Shown here: piece by piece, positions 48,936 to 61,051 of the stretch
How the letters are laid out: every line of letters starts with the position of its first letter
Numbering within the stretch: position 1 is the first letter of the stretch
Notes under the pieces: model-generated
Told to the model about the DNA's origin: nothing
Database searches by the model: none
Seen by the model: the letters and a program-made list of their open reading frames with translations, nothing else
Program-made: the position numbers and the translations under genes
Origin: Piper betle
Lineage: Eukaryota > Streptophyta > Magnoliopsida > Piperales > Piperaceae
Direction of reading: 5' to 3'
Assembly: GCA_033002965.1 (NCBI GenBank)
Contig: JAURVB010014433.1
Coordinates: forward strand, 41,233 to 105,232
Length of the DNA: 64,000 nucleotides

Positions 48936-51900
48936 CCAAATGTAACACCCCAATTTGGTGTGCTAATCGAACTAAACCATTAAATATTAGACTGATGCTT
49001 TTGCTCATTTAAAATGCAAAGCAGACCCACTAGACAGACCTAACCACTCGAGGTGTCAAAAGACAGAAGGCTTGAGGGAATCTAATGTGCATCCAAAACA
49101 CACATGATGGTACCAAAAACATGCACAGACTCCGAGGGCTGATCTCATGCAAATGGGACATCCTATATAAATCCAAATTACAAAATAGACTTCAAATTGT
49201 AGGAAAATTCTAGTAGAGTCTCCCCTATAACTAGGACATGGGAAATTTTCACTCCTACATAATTTCATATTTAATAAAACAAACATAGAAAATTTGCATT
49301 TCACACATTTCATATACAGAAACTTCATAGAGGTGTTCCACATTGTTCACATCACACTCGTAGGTCATTTACATAAAAAATTTACATTCTTCAAGTATTT
49401 GGTTCACATCGTCTTCACAAGGGTGCTTCAACCAGTAAAGAAAGCCCACAAGCTCATCCAACCCATGTTTCTTTTTTGTTATGGGTACCTACACAAGTAA
49501 CATGGTTTATAGTACTTGGGTTAATTTTATCCTTTAATTCTAGGACTCTGGTGCTTCAAGAATTCCTATACTAAATGATTAGACTTGCATGCCTCAGAGT
49601 ATACTGTCTCCAAAGCAATTCAAACACAAGTTTGTAATAATAATTTTCATACATTCTAAGATAGAGCAATTCTGTATTTCATAAGCCCACAAGCTCTCGC
49701 ACATGAGTTCAAAGTGTCTCACTAGCCTACAATACTATTCCCATTATTCGGCCTATAGGCCTCACATGGGTAATCCTATTGTCTCACTAACCCCACATAA
49801 TATCTACATCAACAGTCTGCTGGCCTCACATCAACATGAGCAAACCACACACACAGCAACTTGTAAGTCAGTCATCATGAGTCACTCTCGATCCTTCTGT
49901 CTCCCCGACCAAACCTACAAGACCACACTATATAGAAAACATATTTCAATAATCAAAAGACTACCGGTACAGAAATAACTATGAAAAATAATTTTAACAG
50001 GCAAATGGACGACTCATCATCCACGAGAAACTTCAACATGAAAACAAAAATTTCACACTCCACATTGTCATTTGAATGTGACCAATAGGGTCTAATCATA
50101 ATTACTAAGATATCCATGCACAGAAACTAGAATATACAGCAACAATGTGCTGGTACTACGCATGAGCCAGAGTCTGGTTGACAGCAACATGGTTGTGGCC
50201 AATATGGCCTAAACTGATCACTGAATCATATGGTCTAGATAGACTCAACGAAGAGCATGCTCATGTTGAATGCACACTGCTAGCAGGTACTATATTTGAT
50301 AATCATAATCATAATAAATATTAACCATCAAACCAAGCACCACAAGTGGCTACTGACCAAGCCCCTTGGTCGTTGTCACGCTCCCATTCATCACGTGTGC
50401 ATAGAAAATTTGAAAGTCATACAATAGGTATGAGGCATGGGAAGGGCTGATAAACAGCACTAGAGTGACTTTTGAGCTAGATTTCATCTTCCGTAAACTC
50501 ATCAAGGGATTTCAACCTTGAAATTTTATTAATCTAGAAAATTGATAAGATGACCTGTAGGTAGTGGTATCCAATAACTACGTCCTACGATGCAAAACAA
50601 AACTACAATAGAGGCAAACAACATGTCAAGTGGAGAGAAGTCCTAATAGACTAGTGAGGCAAGCTCCACATCCTAACCTAGCGAGCTTGAATCCGTACAG
50701 CTTAGAAAATATAGATCACTACTCAAACCCTATTTAATGCGTGTGGGCAATGACATGTAGACAATCCTAGATGCAGTAAATGGCATGGCATGCAAGAGAG
50801 CAAGAAATTAGACACAGAACATAGGAAATCACACATCATTCACATGAAGAGTGTATCATAATTGTTGATGGTGATTCTGTATAATAAAAGAGATATCCCA
50901 TGAAGATCTTGGTTCATTATGAAACAATTTTCAGGATTCAACCCATGAACTTTAATCTAATTGAATATATCAAAATGCCAGAAAGATTCATGGCAATTTA
51001 ACTAAGATACCTAACACGCTAATCAAGAACAAGATCTCAATTAAATTATTAAAAGTAACTTAGAATCAATTATCTAAACTTAACCCTGATGATAATTTTG
51101 CCATAGCGACTTTAATCTAGTGAACTTAAATGATCTCGAGTCACACCCAAACCATGTCCATGAATCAAATATTATCATCAAATAATCTTATTTTGTTTAA
51201 TTAATTAAGATAATTAAGTTAATTATCAACCAACTTAAGATTTACATGTCATAATCCTTTAACAACCAAACACGAGTTAAAATGATATTATTTTAACTAT
51301 TTAATCAATTAATCAACTTGACACGCAAAACAAGATTACATGGATGTTGTCGAAAATTAAAAGTTTTCATCTTTTTATAGTTCCAACCATTATTAGGTAG
51401 ATTTGGTCGATAGATTTTACAAATCTAAGCCAAACACATATTTTATTACATTTTATTAGTGGGAAGACAACAAACAATAAAAATCACATATTAGACACAA
51501 TATTCGGTGGTAATGAAGTAACTCCTCTTTTTGCCACTCCTCAATTATCTACATGATTAATCACAAAGATCTATATGCAAACAACCATGACATGCCCAAA
51601 AACAAAAGAAAAATGGGAGGAAGCCAGCATACCTCGTGGGAAAAGAGAAAGGGGAAGAAGAGGAGACCGAGAGGAGGAGGACAAGGTCAGGGAGGAAAGG
51701 AAGGGGGCAAAGAGACTGAGGAGGAGGTGGGGAGGGCAAAGAGGAGGTGAGGGGGGAGAGGGGAAAATGGGGAGAAAAAGGGGCCGAAACTAGGGTTTTC
51801 ACCCGCTTGTGCACAACCACGTGCTATGTGCACGTGACATGTCGTTGCAGCTTTGGTAGCTCAGAGCCATGACACTGAGTACCAAAATAGGTCTGGAGAG

Positions 51901-52265
51901 AGAAAAAGAGCAAGGACAAGGTAAGAAGGCATGGGAACAGCTCAAGGTAGCTTCTAGGGCTAAGAGGTAAGCCCCGAATACATGCAACGCAACTCTAAAC
52001 CTAACGGGAAAAAAGTGTGTGATGCGCACAAAACAAGCACAAACATAGCCCCTAACCTACACAACACAACCAAACGAAACACAAATCGCCGGCTTAGCAA
52101 TTGGGCCCAATGGGAAAACTCAACCACAGCTCCACCCAATGTCCAAGCCCGGCACAAAACACAAAGGTTCTCCTTGCACCACTATGGACTAACCACGTGC
52201 TACTCGGATTGAGCCAACAACAAACCACACATAAAACATTGGGTCGGCAGGCCGGGTGCACCAAA
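48936..52265 (-). mobile_element. 3.3-kb gypsy solo LTR with CCAAA duplication
   Basis: TGTAACACCCC (48941) to GGCCGGGTGCA (52260), 3320 bp, is flanked by CCAAA at 48936-48940 and 52261-52265. It is related to the Gypsy-1 LTR: both ends and several internal blocks correspond when read on the minus strand. A purine-rich stretch at 51600-51790, pyrimidine-rich on the LTR sense strand, matches the pyrimidine-rich leader of Gypsy-1 (6613-6780), and explains the Arg/Gly/Glu-rich frames there. Open frames 49056-49978 and 51553-52330 are not supported as genes. Confidence 0.9.
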
Positions 52266-52995
52266 GGTTTAAAAAGGTAAATGATACACTCACTCAAAAC
52301 GCTTCTACTCAAACTCGTGTCCGTATCCAAACCTGTTTAGCTTTACAAGCGTCTTTAAAACATGTCTGTTAGCCTAAATGTTTGCATCTGAATCAGATTT
52401 TGAAGCACTAAGTCACTTGAAGCCCAATTAAGCTTGCATATTTTATGTTCACCCCAAGGAATTGATAATCATGCTGAAAAACTCTTCCCATGATAAAACA
52501 CGATTAAAATCAAATGACTAAATAATTTTGAATTTTTTTAAAATATATCAGCTAAAAAGCCCATTTTCTAATTTTATTTATTTTCAAAAATCATGAAAAT
52601 TGAAATAAATAAAATAAAAATTACCGATAAGGTATAATTGTGCTTGCAAGAACGTAATCCTTTGGATCTCATTTCATCATACCATATTGGACCAAGTACC
52701 TTCCTTTCTATTTTACTCTAACATGTCCATCCTTTCCACAATAGAGACAAATAATTCCTTTTAGATTAGAGTTTTGAGGCTTTTTTCACCTCTTCCTATA
52801 TTACTTGTTGAAAGTCTTCAATCGTACTTTCTTTACTTTTTTGGTTTACTTGATTCACTTACACAAGCACTAGAAGTAGAGACTTTAACAACAATATTGA
52901 ACTTATCAAAGTTACCTCTGTTAGGATCATGTTCTGATGATTATCATCCTAAATTCATTAGAAATAAGTTATAAAGTATGTATGATCATTGTGGA
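52266..52995 (-). pseudogene. SIRE-like gag, second zinc-knuckle region
   Basis: On the minus strand near 52720-52760 the sequence reads IICLYCGKDGHVRVK, a CCHC knuckle with the last Cys replaced by a stop, followed by RKEGTWSNMV, which resembles the KxxGPxxxWVPK block that follows the second knuckle in SIRE-type gag. Upstream (52800-52980) Ser/Thr/Lys-rich linker sequence is found. The block is cut by the LTR at 52996 on the right and by the CCAAA solo LTR on the left, so it once joined 48496-48935. It is not translated in one frame. 52266-52600 is AT-rich without a gene. Confidence 0.45.
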
Positions 52996-55900
52996 TGTAA
53001 CACCTCGATTCGGCCCAATGACAGATCGAATCACGATGATAGCCTTGACAAACTACTCGTTGGACTAACTAAAATCGAGCTAATGTCACAAAAATAGATC
53101 TTAACCCTGTTAGAGGCTTGAGATGGAAGAACTAGAGTGGGGCAATTACAAGATGCATGCTTATACCATACACTATAGGGAGGGATCTAAACTTGAAGGT
53201 TGCTAATATGCTCACTCGGTGTAGAGGAGGTGCACTCCACTACAACTAAGAGGTTGACTTTAAAAGATACAATGATCGCTCTGTGTTATAGAAGAGGTGC
53301 ACCGCCATTGCAACAAGGAGGTTGAGCTATAAATTACATGAATGAGTCTGTTCTTATACTTAGGTTTTAACCTTGATTATTATATAACTTATTACTTAAT
53401 AATATAATGCATAAAGTTAAATGAGGGTCATAGTTACATGTTCCACATACCCTTAGTGCACAAAAAATGTAAATCACAAACATCAGGAGATGTCGGGATA
53501 CCATACCCTATTACCAGGTCTTTACGTAGACTCTTCAAGGGTGAGTGAAGCATGTGCTCCTCCAATTCACATTCCTTCAACAACCACACAGCTACAAAAT
53601 AGGGTTTTTCATACCTGGTATTGTTCCTCATTAGTTCCAGGACTTTGAGGCTTAGTACCTTACAGAAAATTTGTTAGATTGGCCCCAAAGTATAGCACCC
53701 TGCTGGGCAGTGGTTAGGAAATAATATAATAATAAGGCAACACTCACATCAGCATCTAAGTCATAACCATAGCTGGCAAAATCATACAAAGTTTGGGACA
53801 AGCACTCATATCAATACATCATAGATCACAAGGGGGCATATCAAATACATAACAAAAAATACACAACATCCACACCTTCCCTCCCTCAAGCCACTGGATC
53901 CTCGCACCTACGCCGACCAACACCAGGGATACTCACCTACATATATAGTAAGAAAATGTTAGTAATCGAAAAATCACTGAGTCTGCAAGTAACTAGTAAA
54001 ATAACCAAATTGGTAGATGGATGTTGAAAAATCTACGACACAATTGAAAGTTCAAGAATAACCACTCATTGGGCAATAAGTAGGAGAGTTAACGTAATAC
54101 TCTGGATAAAAGCCAATGCGACAACATTGCACAACATACATACATACCACAACATTGCACAATATACATACATACCATAAATCATACACTTACACCCTCA
54201 CAACAACCTCCATATAACACTCGCCAAGGTACTCAAATGGCAAAGGGAACTAGTTATTAGCTCCGCATGTTCTAAAAATGTAATACATTATGTAGTATCT
54301 AATATATCATACTACTCTGGGTAGAGGAGTACTAGCGTGGTCTTCATATCTCCTCAACTCTCATGACATAAAAACGAAACCCTCTTGGGTAGGGAATTCA
54401 TAATATACTTGATTAGATCTTGTAACTTCAAAAACCATCAAGGGATCTCAACCTCAAAGTTTTATTGAATATCATATAAGTTCAACTAGATGGCCCAATC
54501 TTAGTGGTATCCAATAAAATGCCCCTAACAGAAAACTATAGCAAAACCTCGCTCACAGAGTGAAGCAAAAAGTTCAAGCACATGGAAACCTATAGACTTG
54601 GCAAGTAGAGCTCCTCGACCTAGTACAATAACCTCACTCATTGTGTCCTAGAATGAGATAAACTAATCATACTTAATCAAAGGCACACTACACAAGGCAA
54701 AGCCTCAAATTATGTAATAACACATGATCAATCTAAACACCCTAATTAAGATAATTAACTTCACCCTAATTACTATTGAGTTGGTTAACTATGGTTAAGA
54801 AGACTTAGGGGTTCGTTAAGGATCAATTAAGCTAAACCCTAATTAGATCTAAATTTGGAATTCCTAGGACTAGCTAACTTGGTCAAATTTTCTTACCACT
54901 GAACAATTGGGCTGAAAATTGGTGGTCTTACTCATAATTGACTAAGGTATCTACATAATGTTTATAGTGTGCTAGAACTATGGGCTTACTAAGTTTCTGA
55001 GTCCATCTATTTATTGGGCTATTTTTGGATTTCATGCGCCTGGACTACACTCCTATCTTGGTGGAGTTGGTTCATGGGCTTCTAGTGGGCCTAAATTCTA
55101 AGGGGAAACTCTCATGGTCTTATAACACCATGGGCCTGATCTCTAAAAAATATTGGGCCTCAAAGCTCTCTGGGCCGTCCGAGAGAAATCATGGATCATG
55201 GTTGTAAATGTCAGGAAATTCTGAACTTAGCCTTACATAGGATGTGAGGAAAATTACAAATGAGATTTAGAGCTATCTAGTGGTCTTGAAATTTTACATG
55301 GTCCTAAAGGGATCCTAATGAGACGTGTGTACAAAATGTCAATTAATTTTTCTCCCAAAGAACCTTATTAATAAAATTTTAAAATGAATGATCGATATTA
55401 GGGTTAAACCTTGCTTCTCTGCACATTACAGAAAATGGAATTTACTTACTACACAAAAGTGATCCAAATTAGCACATTTTTTGTATATTTCAAGCATACA
55501 CGTATTAGAACTTAACTTAATTTTCTTAAGATTTTAAGAGGCTTCTTAGTAGTTGGTTTTACTTACTCTCAGTCGACCATTAACATAGTTCCTCACATGA
55601 TAGTGTGTGTAGTCCTTGATTACTCATGTTCATGCCCTAAATGATGTCATTTTAGTGTTAAAATTTATGAACATGTAGCTAATCGATATATCTACACACG
55701 AGTAGAGCATTTACATAATTCCTAACTACACAGGGACATAAAAATTACACAAGCAGCATCACATATTAGGCATAAAAGCAGAAAAACTTGTACAAAATAT
55801 TTCTATCATGATCAAGGCATGATACAGTAGCAGGATATACACAAAATGTACATGTATGCAAAGATACATGAATCAACAACACAATTCAGCAAAAATCACA

Positions 55901-56480
55901 TTTTTCTGATGTCAAATGCATGAGATATGCTAGATCTAACATACAAGGGTCGCAGATGATGATGTGTAAGAACATATTAACATGTACACATCATATCTCA
56001 TAGTATATTTATAAGTAAATCATGAAACTAATCTTAAATGAAACTAGGGACTCTAAGCTACAACCTAGAGCAAGCCTAATACAACAATCGAGCACACACA
56101 ATAAGCAACAAACATGGAAAAATGAAAGGAAAACCAAGAAGAATTACATACCACCAGGGGGAGAAGATCCAAGCCAAATGAGAGCTCCAAGACCTTAGGT
56201 TTATGGCTTGAGGGCTCCAACAAGTGCTGCAGGAGGCAAGGAGGGGAGGAGAGTGGTCTGGAAGAGAAGGGGACGAAGTGGAAGAGGAGAGGAAAGAGGA
56301 AAGCTAAGACAACCAAATGCCTGATTGAGTGTATCTAACACCAGCGGAAACTATTGTCTAGGCAAGAAAACTACATAACACACCTTATACATACCAAAGG
56401 TTAATAAGTACTAGTCACATGCTAATACACTCGGTTCACAAGTGAACTAACACAAAACCAATGGGCAAACGGGCAAGGCA
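52996..56480 (-). mobile_element. 3.5-kb gypsy LTR, probable solo LTR without matching duplication
   Basis: It starts TGTAACACCTCG and ends GGGCAAGGCA. The right end (ACAAAACCAATGGGC) corresponds to the end of the CCAAA solo LTR (ATAAAACATTGGGTC). Neither a PBS nor a polypurine tract adjoins it, which argues for a solo LTR. Flanks GTGGA and TTTGT do not match. Internal duplications are seen near 53218/53282 (GTGCA...GAGGTTGA blocks) and 54122/54151 (ACAACATTGCACAA). Short frames (53434-53631, 55025-55207, 56065-56316) lack domains. Confidence 0.65.
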
Positions 56481-57780
56481 TTTGTATGTAACTATTTCCC
56501 TTCCAATGATTTGCTTATTGAAATGACCTAGGGGAAGAGTTAATTTGTATAATAGGTACATGTGTAGGGGAGTATGCTCATATATAGGGCAGTTATTAGT
56601 ATTTAGAGTATAGTCATCTCATGGGCTTGAAATTTTAATGATTAATTAATGAGAATGACTCACTCATATAGAATTGACAATCCCTTATTAGTCATTGGTT
56701 GCATGACATAATCATCATTGACATAAGCATTCCATAGCATGACATCTTACATTATTTGTTCGATTGACACTTGTGTAGGTTTAAAGCAATGAAGATGAAT
56801 GAACTAAAGGCTAGAGCTTAAGGAATTAATGAGTTCAAGATCTACATGGCATGTTCAAGGAATGCTTCATTAGGTTGACACCAACTACTTGGAGAGCTCA
56901 CAACCCATTAGAGTTGTCTTCATCAAGCAAGGCCTCGATAGATGTGTTGAACCTAGCTTTGATGAAATAACATTGCAAGCTCTCTAAGCACAACAACTCA
57001 AGTCCATACACCATCAACGAAATGAAGATCATGAAGACTCCAAGTGAAGAAAAAGGCCATGCAACCATCCAAAGATTGAAAATTGAAGAATTAAATGTAG
57101 TGTTGAAGTGGAGGACACTTTGGCTAGTGTTCAGTCAAGACTTTGGCAACCGAAGCATGGACGTGTAAACTAAGGAGAAAGGTGTATTCACCTTTGACTG
57201 ACCTTTGGTCATGTATTCAACAAATAAAGTCTTTGGGCTTGGTACTTGTGAAGGAATCCTAGCTTGGTTGCTTGTAAGGTTACAAGTTGGCTGCCTAATG
57301 AAGCTACGAAGACCTACTCAACCAAGGACTTGGTGAGCTGGAAGAGAGGGCGTACCAATTGGAAACCTCATGAAAAACTTGTGTATGTGCTCTTGCTCTC
57401 TTGTCTTCTCTTTCTTGTGCATATGTATTTATTTAATTACTCACTAATTTACACGCTTGCTTAACTCTCTTATATTTGGCTTATTAACTATTGGGAGTTA
57501 AGTAACAATAAGTTACAGGTCACTTTACTACTTGTATGGTTTAATTTGTTCACTAACACAAGTAGTAACTTGGAATTGAACTTGGAGTGCTCTTCAAACA
57601 CAAGCCTTTTGTTTGTCATCTCATTTCCTGTTTGGCTTGGTAATTTCTTTGCTCTTACTTACTTATTATATCACTTCAACACTTGTCCATTCTTGCAATC
57701 TACATTGGCCTTTAAGGATAATGGGGATCTAACTATTTGTTAAGTGTTTGAAATTAGCTCTCTCCCACTTCAGGTGTACG
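56481..57780 (+). other. Copia-like LTR or leader sequence, plus orientation, unresolved
   Basis: From about 56757 (TGTTCGATTGACACTTGTG) the style of the sequence, with GTTCAGTCAAGACTTTGG, CCTTTGACTGACC and CTTGTGCATATG blocks, resembles a SIRE-type LTR read on the plus strand. No PBS follows and no second copy was found, so the borders are unknown. Frames 57264-57464 and 57546-57743 match nothing. Confidence 0.3.
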
Positions 57781-57944
57781 CCTTCAACCTCCACATTTAT
57801 CTACTCCAAGACCGAGTTAAGTAAATGAATTGTTTTGAATTAGAAGCATGATTGATAGATTTTGAGATCCACCAAGTAATTTGTGTAATTCATTATCTTT
57901 TCTCACCACTTGATGTGCAAACTCCTCATTTATAGGAGTCATAT

Positions 57945-58075
57945 TTTTGAAGAACTATATCAAGACCCCATCAAGATTGCTAAACACAATAAGGATTTGA
58001 AGAAAATGGTTGAGGCCTTGTATTTGAAAAATGAGGAATTGAAAAACAAAGTAACAATGCTTGAACAAAAAAAGT
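57945..58075 (+). pseudogene. Inverted gag fragment of SIRE-like copia
   Basis: The plus strand reads ELYQDPIKIAKHNKDLKKM, then LKNEELKNKV, TMLEQKK and a stop at 58075. This Lys/Glu/Leu-rich coiled-coil pattern is the segment that in SIRE-type gag follows the first zinc knuckle. The neighbouring gag (58080-59090) lies on the minus strand and breaks off exactly where this segment would be expected, so the piece appears inverted. The region 57781-57944 just upstream has no clear protein. Confidence 0.45.
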
Positions 58076-58079
58076 AGCC

Positions 58080-59090
58080 GTAAAACAAAATTCATGTAGG
58101 AGTTCATCCAAACTTTCTTCTTCATCACTCTCCATAGTGACTTTTAAGATTTCATTTCCTTGATCTCTTTTCTTTTTCTTTTCATCCTCCTTATTTGGAC
58201 ACTCACTTTTCATATGGCCAAACCCTTTACACTCATAACATTGTATTTTTTTCATTTTTTTCACCTCTTTTTGCTGATTTATTTTTTAAGAAATTCTTGA
58301 ATCTACTAGTCAATAAGGCCATATCCTATTCATCATTATCTGATAATAATAATAATTTTAGAGCAAGATCATTTTTTTCTTTTTTTTCTACCTTTTTTTT
58401 CTTTTTGGTCTTTCTCCAAGGTATGCTCAAGAGAATAATAAGAGACCCGAGCAACTATTTGGTGGTAATGGTCTTAAGGTTCTTCTCTTCTTCAATAACC
58501 TTCACCTTTGGTCTCCATTCAATAGGTAAGGATGCAAGCAACTATGAATTGATTTCATTCAAACTTAATTCTTTAAAAAGAGGTTTTGAATTGTTATCAC
58601 AATATCATTAAATCAGTTGTACATGACATTGATAATCTCCTCTTCTTCCATCTTGAAGGCTTCATATTGTGATGCAATGAGGCTAATCTTAGAGTTTTTG
58701 ACTTGAGATGTGCTCTCATGTGTAACTTTCAAAAGCTCCCAAATTTCTTGAGCCAAAGTACACCAAGACACCCTTGTATAGTCAATCTCACATAGAAAAC
58801 AAAACAATGCATTCATGGCTTTCACATTCAAGGAATGTGTTTTTTTGGCTTTATCATTTCATGATCCTCTATCAGTTATAGGATCTATATGTCCATCTAG
58901 CACAACCTATCATAGATCAAAATCACATGAAGTTAAAAAAATTCTCATCCTAGTTTTACAACAAGTGGAATTGTATCCATCAAAAAATAGTGGTCTTGTT
59001 GTTAATCATCCTTCTGAGGCTTTTTTTCTCCATTACCATTAGGTTGATTCTTCTAGCTTTCGGACAGCCGAAACCTAACAACCATCAACT
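58080..59090 (-). pseudogene. SIRE-like Ty1/copia gag
   Basis: Reading leftward from the PBS at 59106: frame pieces equal to FFDGYN and CKTRMRIFL (about 58970-58920), then CDFDL, then AMNALFCFL, RVSWCTLAQEIWELLKVTHE, and SKISLIASQYEAFKMEEEE (58613-58831). This is the UBN2 gag domain of copia elements. The first zinc knuckle IQCYECKGFGHMKSECPN is at about 58190-58240 and is followed by an acidic stretch (MESDEEESLDELL) that ends near 58090. Frameshifts lie before 58831 and between 58611 and 58270. Gag forms the RNA-packaging particle. The family is certain; the SIRE lineage is likely from the two-knuckle layout. Confidence 0.75.
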
Positions 59091-59094
59091 AAAT

Positions 59095-59106
59095 GCTCTG
59101 ATACCA
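59095..59106 (-). other. Primer-binding site, initiator tRNA-Met (SIRE-like)
   Basis: On the minus strand TGGTATCAGAGC, a perfect 12-base match to the plant initiator tRNA-Met PBS, two bases after the LTR end at 59109. Confidence 0.85.
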
Positions 59107-59108
59107 AA

Positions 59109-60331
59109 TGATGGCATTTTAGTTTGTGCAGAATTACTACAAAACTTGAATAAACAAGTTAAATCAAAATATAAACTACTACGGATCTTGATCTATGAAG
59201 ATAGTAAACAAAATAAATTTTCTATTCACAAATAACAACAACAAGTGTCAGCAAACTTGTCTAACCATACAAGTTGTTAAGATTTGTACTTAGCCAAAAT
59301 AATAATGGTGTAAATAGAGTGAGGACAAGAAACACAAATACAAGATTTTGTAAGAGGTTCAAAACTCCTATTCTCTTCTACCTCACTAAGCCCTTTAGTT
59401 GGATAAGTCTTCTATGCTTCACTATAGTTAAATCACTTGTACAATGCAAACAACTATTGGCCCTTCTACAAGCTCCATCAGAGCCTGAAGTAACAAGCAA
59501 CCACTAGACTTCCTTACCACTCACAACCAAAGTCCTAAGGAACGTACCACAATTACTAGTTCTTCACAACCAAAGGCAATAGCACTAGTCCTCACAAGGA
59601 GAACAACCATGACCAATAGTAAACCACTCACCAACCCACCCACCAATTACAACCAATTGGTTCCCAACTTTTCCTCACACAAGATCACAACTAATCTTGT
59701 TTACAACAAGTTACATTCTAGAGAATACAAATAATAAACCAATTGAATCTTCAATCTCTTGATGTCGAGGTTGATAGTTGATGAGGCATACTCCAAAGTT
59801 TACTTCCACTATATGACACAACCTCTTTCGAACTCTTCCTCTTTTAGCTTAAAACACTTAATCTCTTGAACACTTTGAAAACTTATATGTCTTAAATGTC
59901 TAGGTAGCTAACCATTCCATAAACAAGCTTCACCTTTTATAGACACTTCCAATGTCCGAATTCACCAATCATTCAAATTCAAACAAAGGCTCCACTCATT
60001 GAATGTACTTCTCCAAGCTCTTAAGAAGATTTAAATGAAGTAGTTGAACACCTTGACCATTTGAAGCTCCATTGGTGAAGTCTTAAGGTTTGCGCCAACA
60101 TCCACAATCAATCATATCCCCAAGACCAAGTTCAAAACCAAGTCCAAGATTAATTGTTCATCCAAATCTCCAAAATCCAATTTAAAACATAATCTGAATT
60201 GATAATTAAATTTGATTTAATTCATCTTGATCTAATTCATCCGAAACATTTCATTGAGCAATCTTCATAATTCATCACATGATTCATGTTTCATCATCAA
60301 AATCTGAAATCAATAAGTTCAAGACTTAATA
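59109..60331 (-). repeat. SIRE-like copia 5' LTR
   Basis: It is bordered on the left by the PBS, so it is the 5' LTR of the minus-strand copia element. It reads TGATGGC... on the plus strand and ends GACTTAATA, aligned to GACTAAACA of the LTR ending at 47063. About 700 bp at the right are shared with that LTR. Frames 58990-59235 and 59274-59507 fall mostly in the LTR and are not genes. Confidence 0.7.
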
Positions 60332-60443
60332 GTTATCACTAATTTATAATATACAAAATAAAACAAAACATTAAGATTTGAGGCATGCTAAAAGCATCAT
60401 CTTTAAAATAATATTGTCGTTGTCTTGCACTAGAGCCTCCAAC

Positions 60444-61051
60444 TAGGGCTATAAATGACTCAATTACATTTCAATCGACAACATGACCATAATCATTTAC
60501 CATTTTAAAATTTTTACCATAATTAAGTCATTAACCAAGTTTAAAAAGTTCTGCCATAATCTAATTTTCACCATTTTACCATTGGTTAAACGATTAAAAT
60601 ATGGTTAAATTGGTTAAAATTATATAATATAGACCCAACTTTATTAAGATGGTTGAAAATTAAGTTACCCAAAATACTTTCTCATTCTCAAAATTCTAAA
60701 TGTTCCAAGTATCTCTAGTGTTAGAAATTATGAAATTAGTAGATCGATAATCTAAGTAAATTCATTAAATTGATACTTTGACAATTAAAAGTTTCAAGAT
60801 TTATTTTGAGGTAGAAATAAGTTTTATAGATACATATAAAATAATTAAATAATATTTAATTAAATCGGTAAATCAATTATGGTAGAGCTTTCTGCCATTA
60901 CCAATTATAATAAAAATAGGTTCGGTTGAATTAACCAAGCATTTAACCACTTTTATTATTTCTTATGTGATGAACAAGGTTTTTACTATTTTTTTTATTT
61001 AATTTGAAACGGTTAGTAAATCAGTAAATTAGATAACTGTTTACAATCTTA
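60444..61051. mobile_element. Possible hAT-type MITE, AT-rich, 608 bp
   Basis: The ends TAGGGCTATAAATG and the reverse complement of the right end, TAAGATTGTAAACA, agree at 8 of 14 positions, and most of the differences are transitions. They resemble the common hAT-MITE terminus TAGGGCTGTAAACG. Flanking octamers CCTCCAAC and CCTCTACT agree at 5 of 8. The interior is AT-rich with repeated GGTTAAA-type words and has no gene. Confidence 0.35.

Noticed and set aside
51553..51820. Charged Arg/Glu/Gly-rich frames
   Set aside because: Purine-rich strand of the LTR leader; low complexity and no conservation of frame in related LTRs.
53218..53330. Repeated GTGCA...GAGGTTGA blocks that look like a short CRISPR-like array
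   Set aside because: Only two imperfect copies inside a plant LTR; not a spacer-repeat array.
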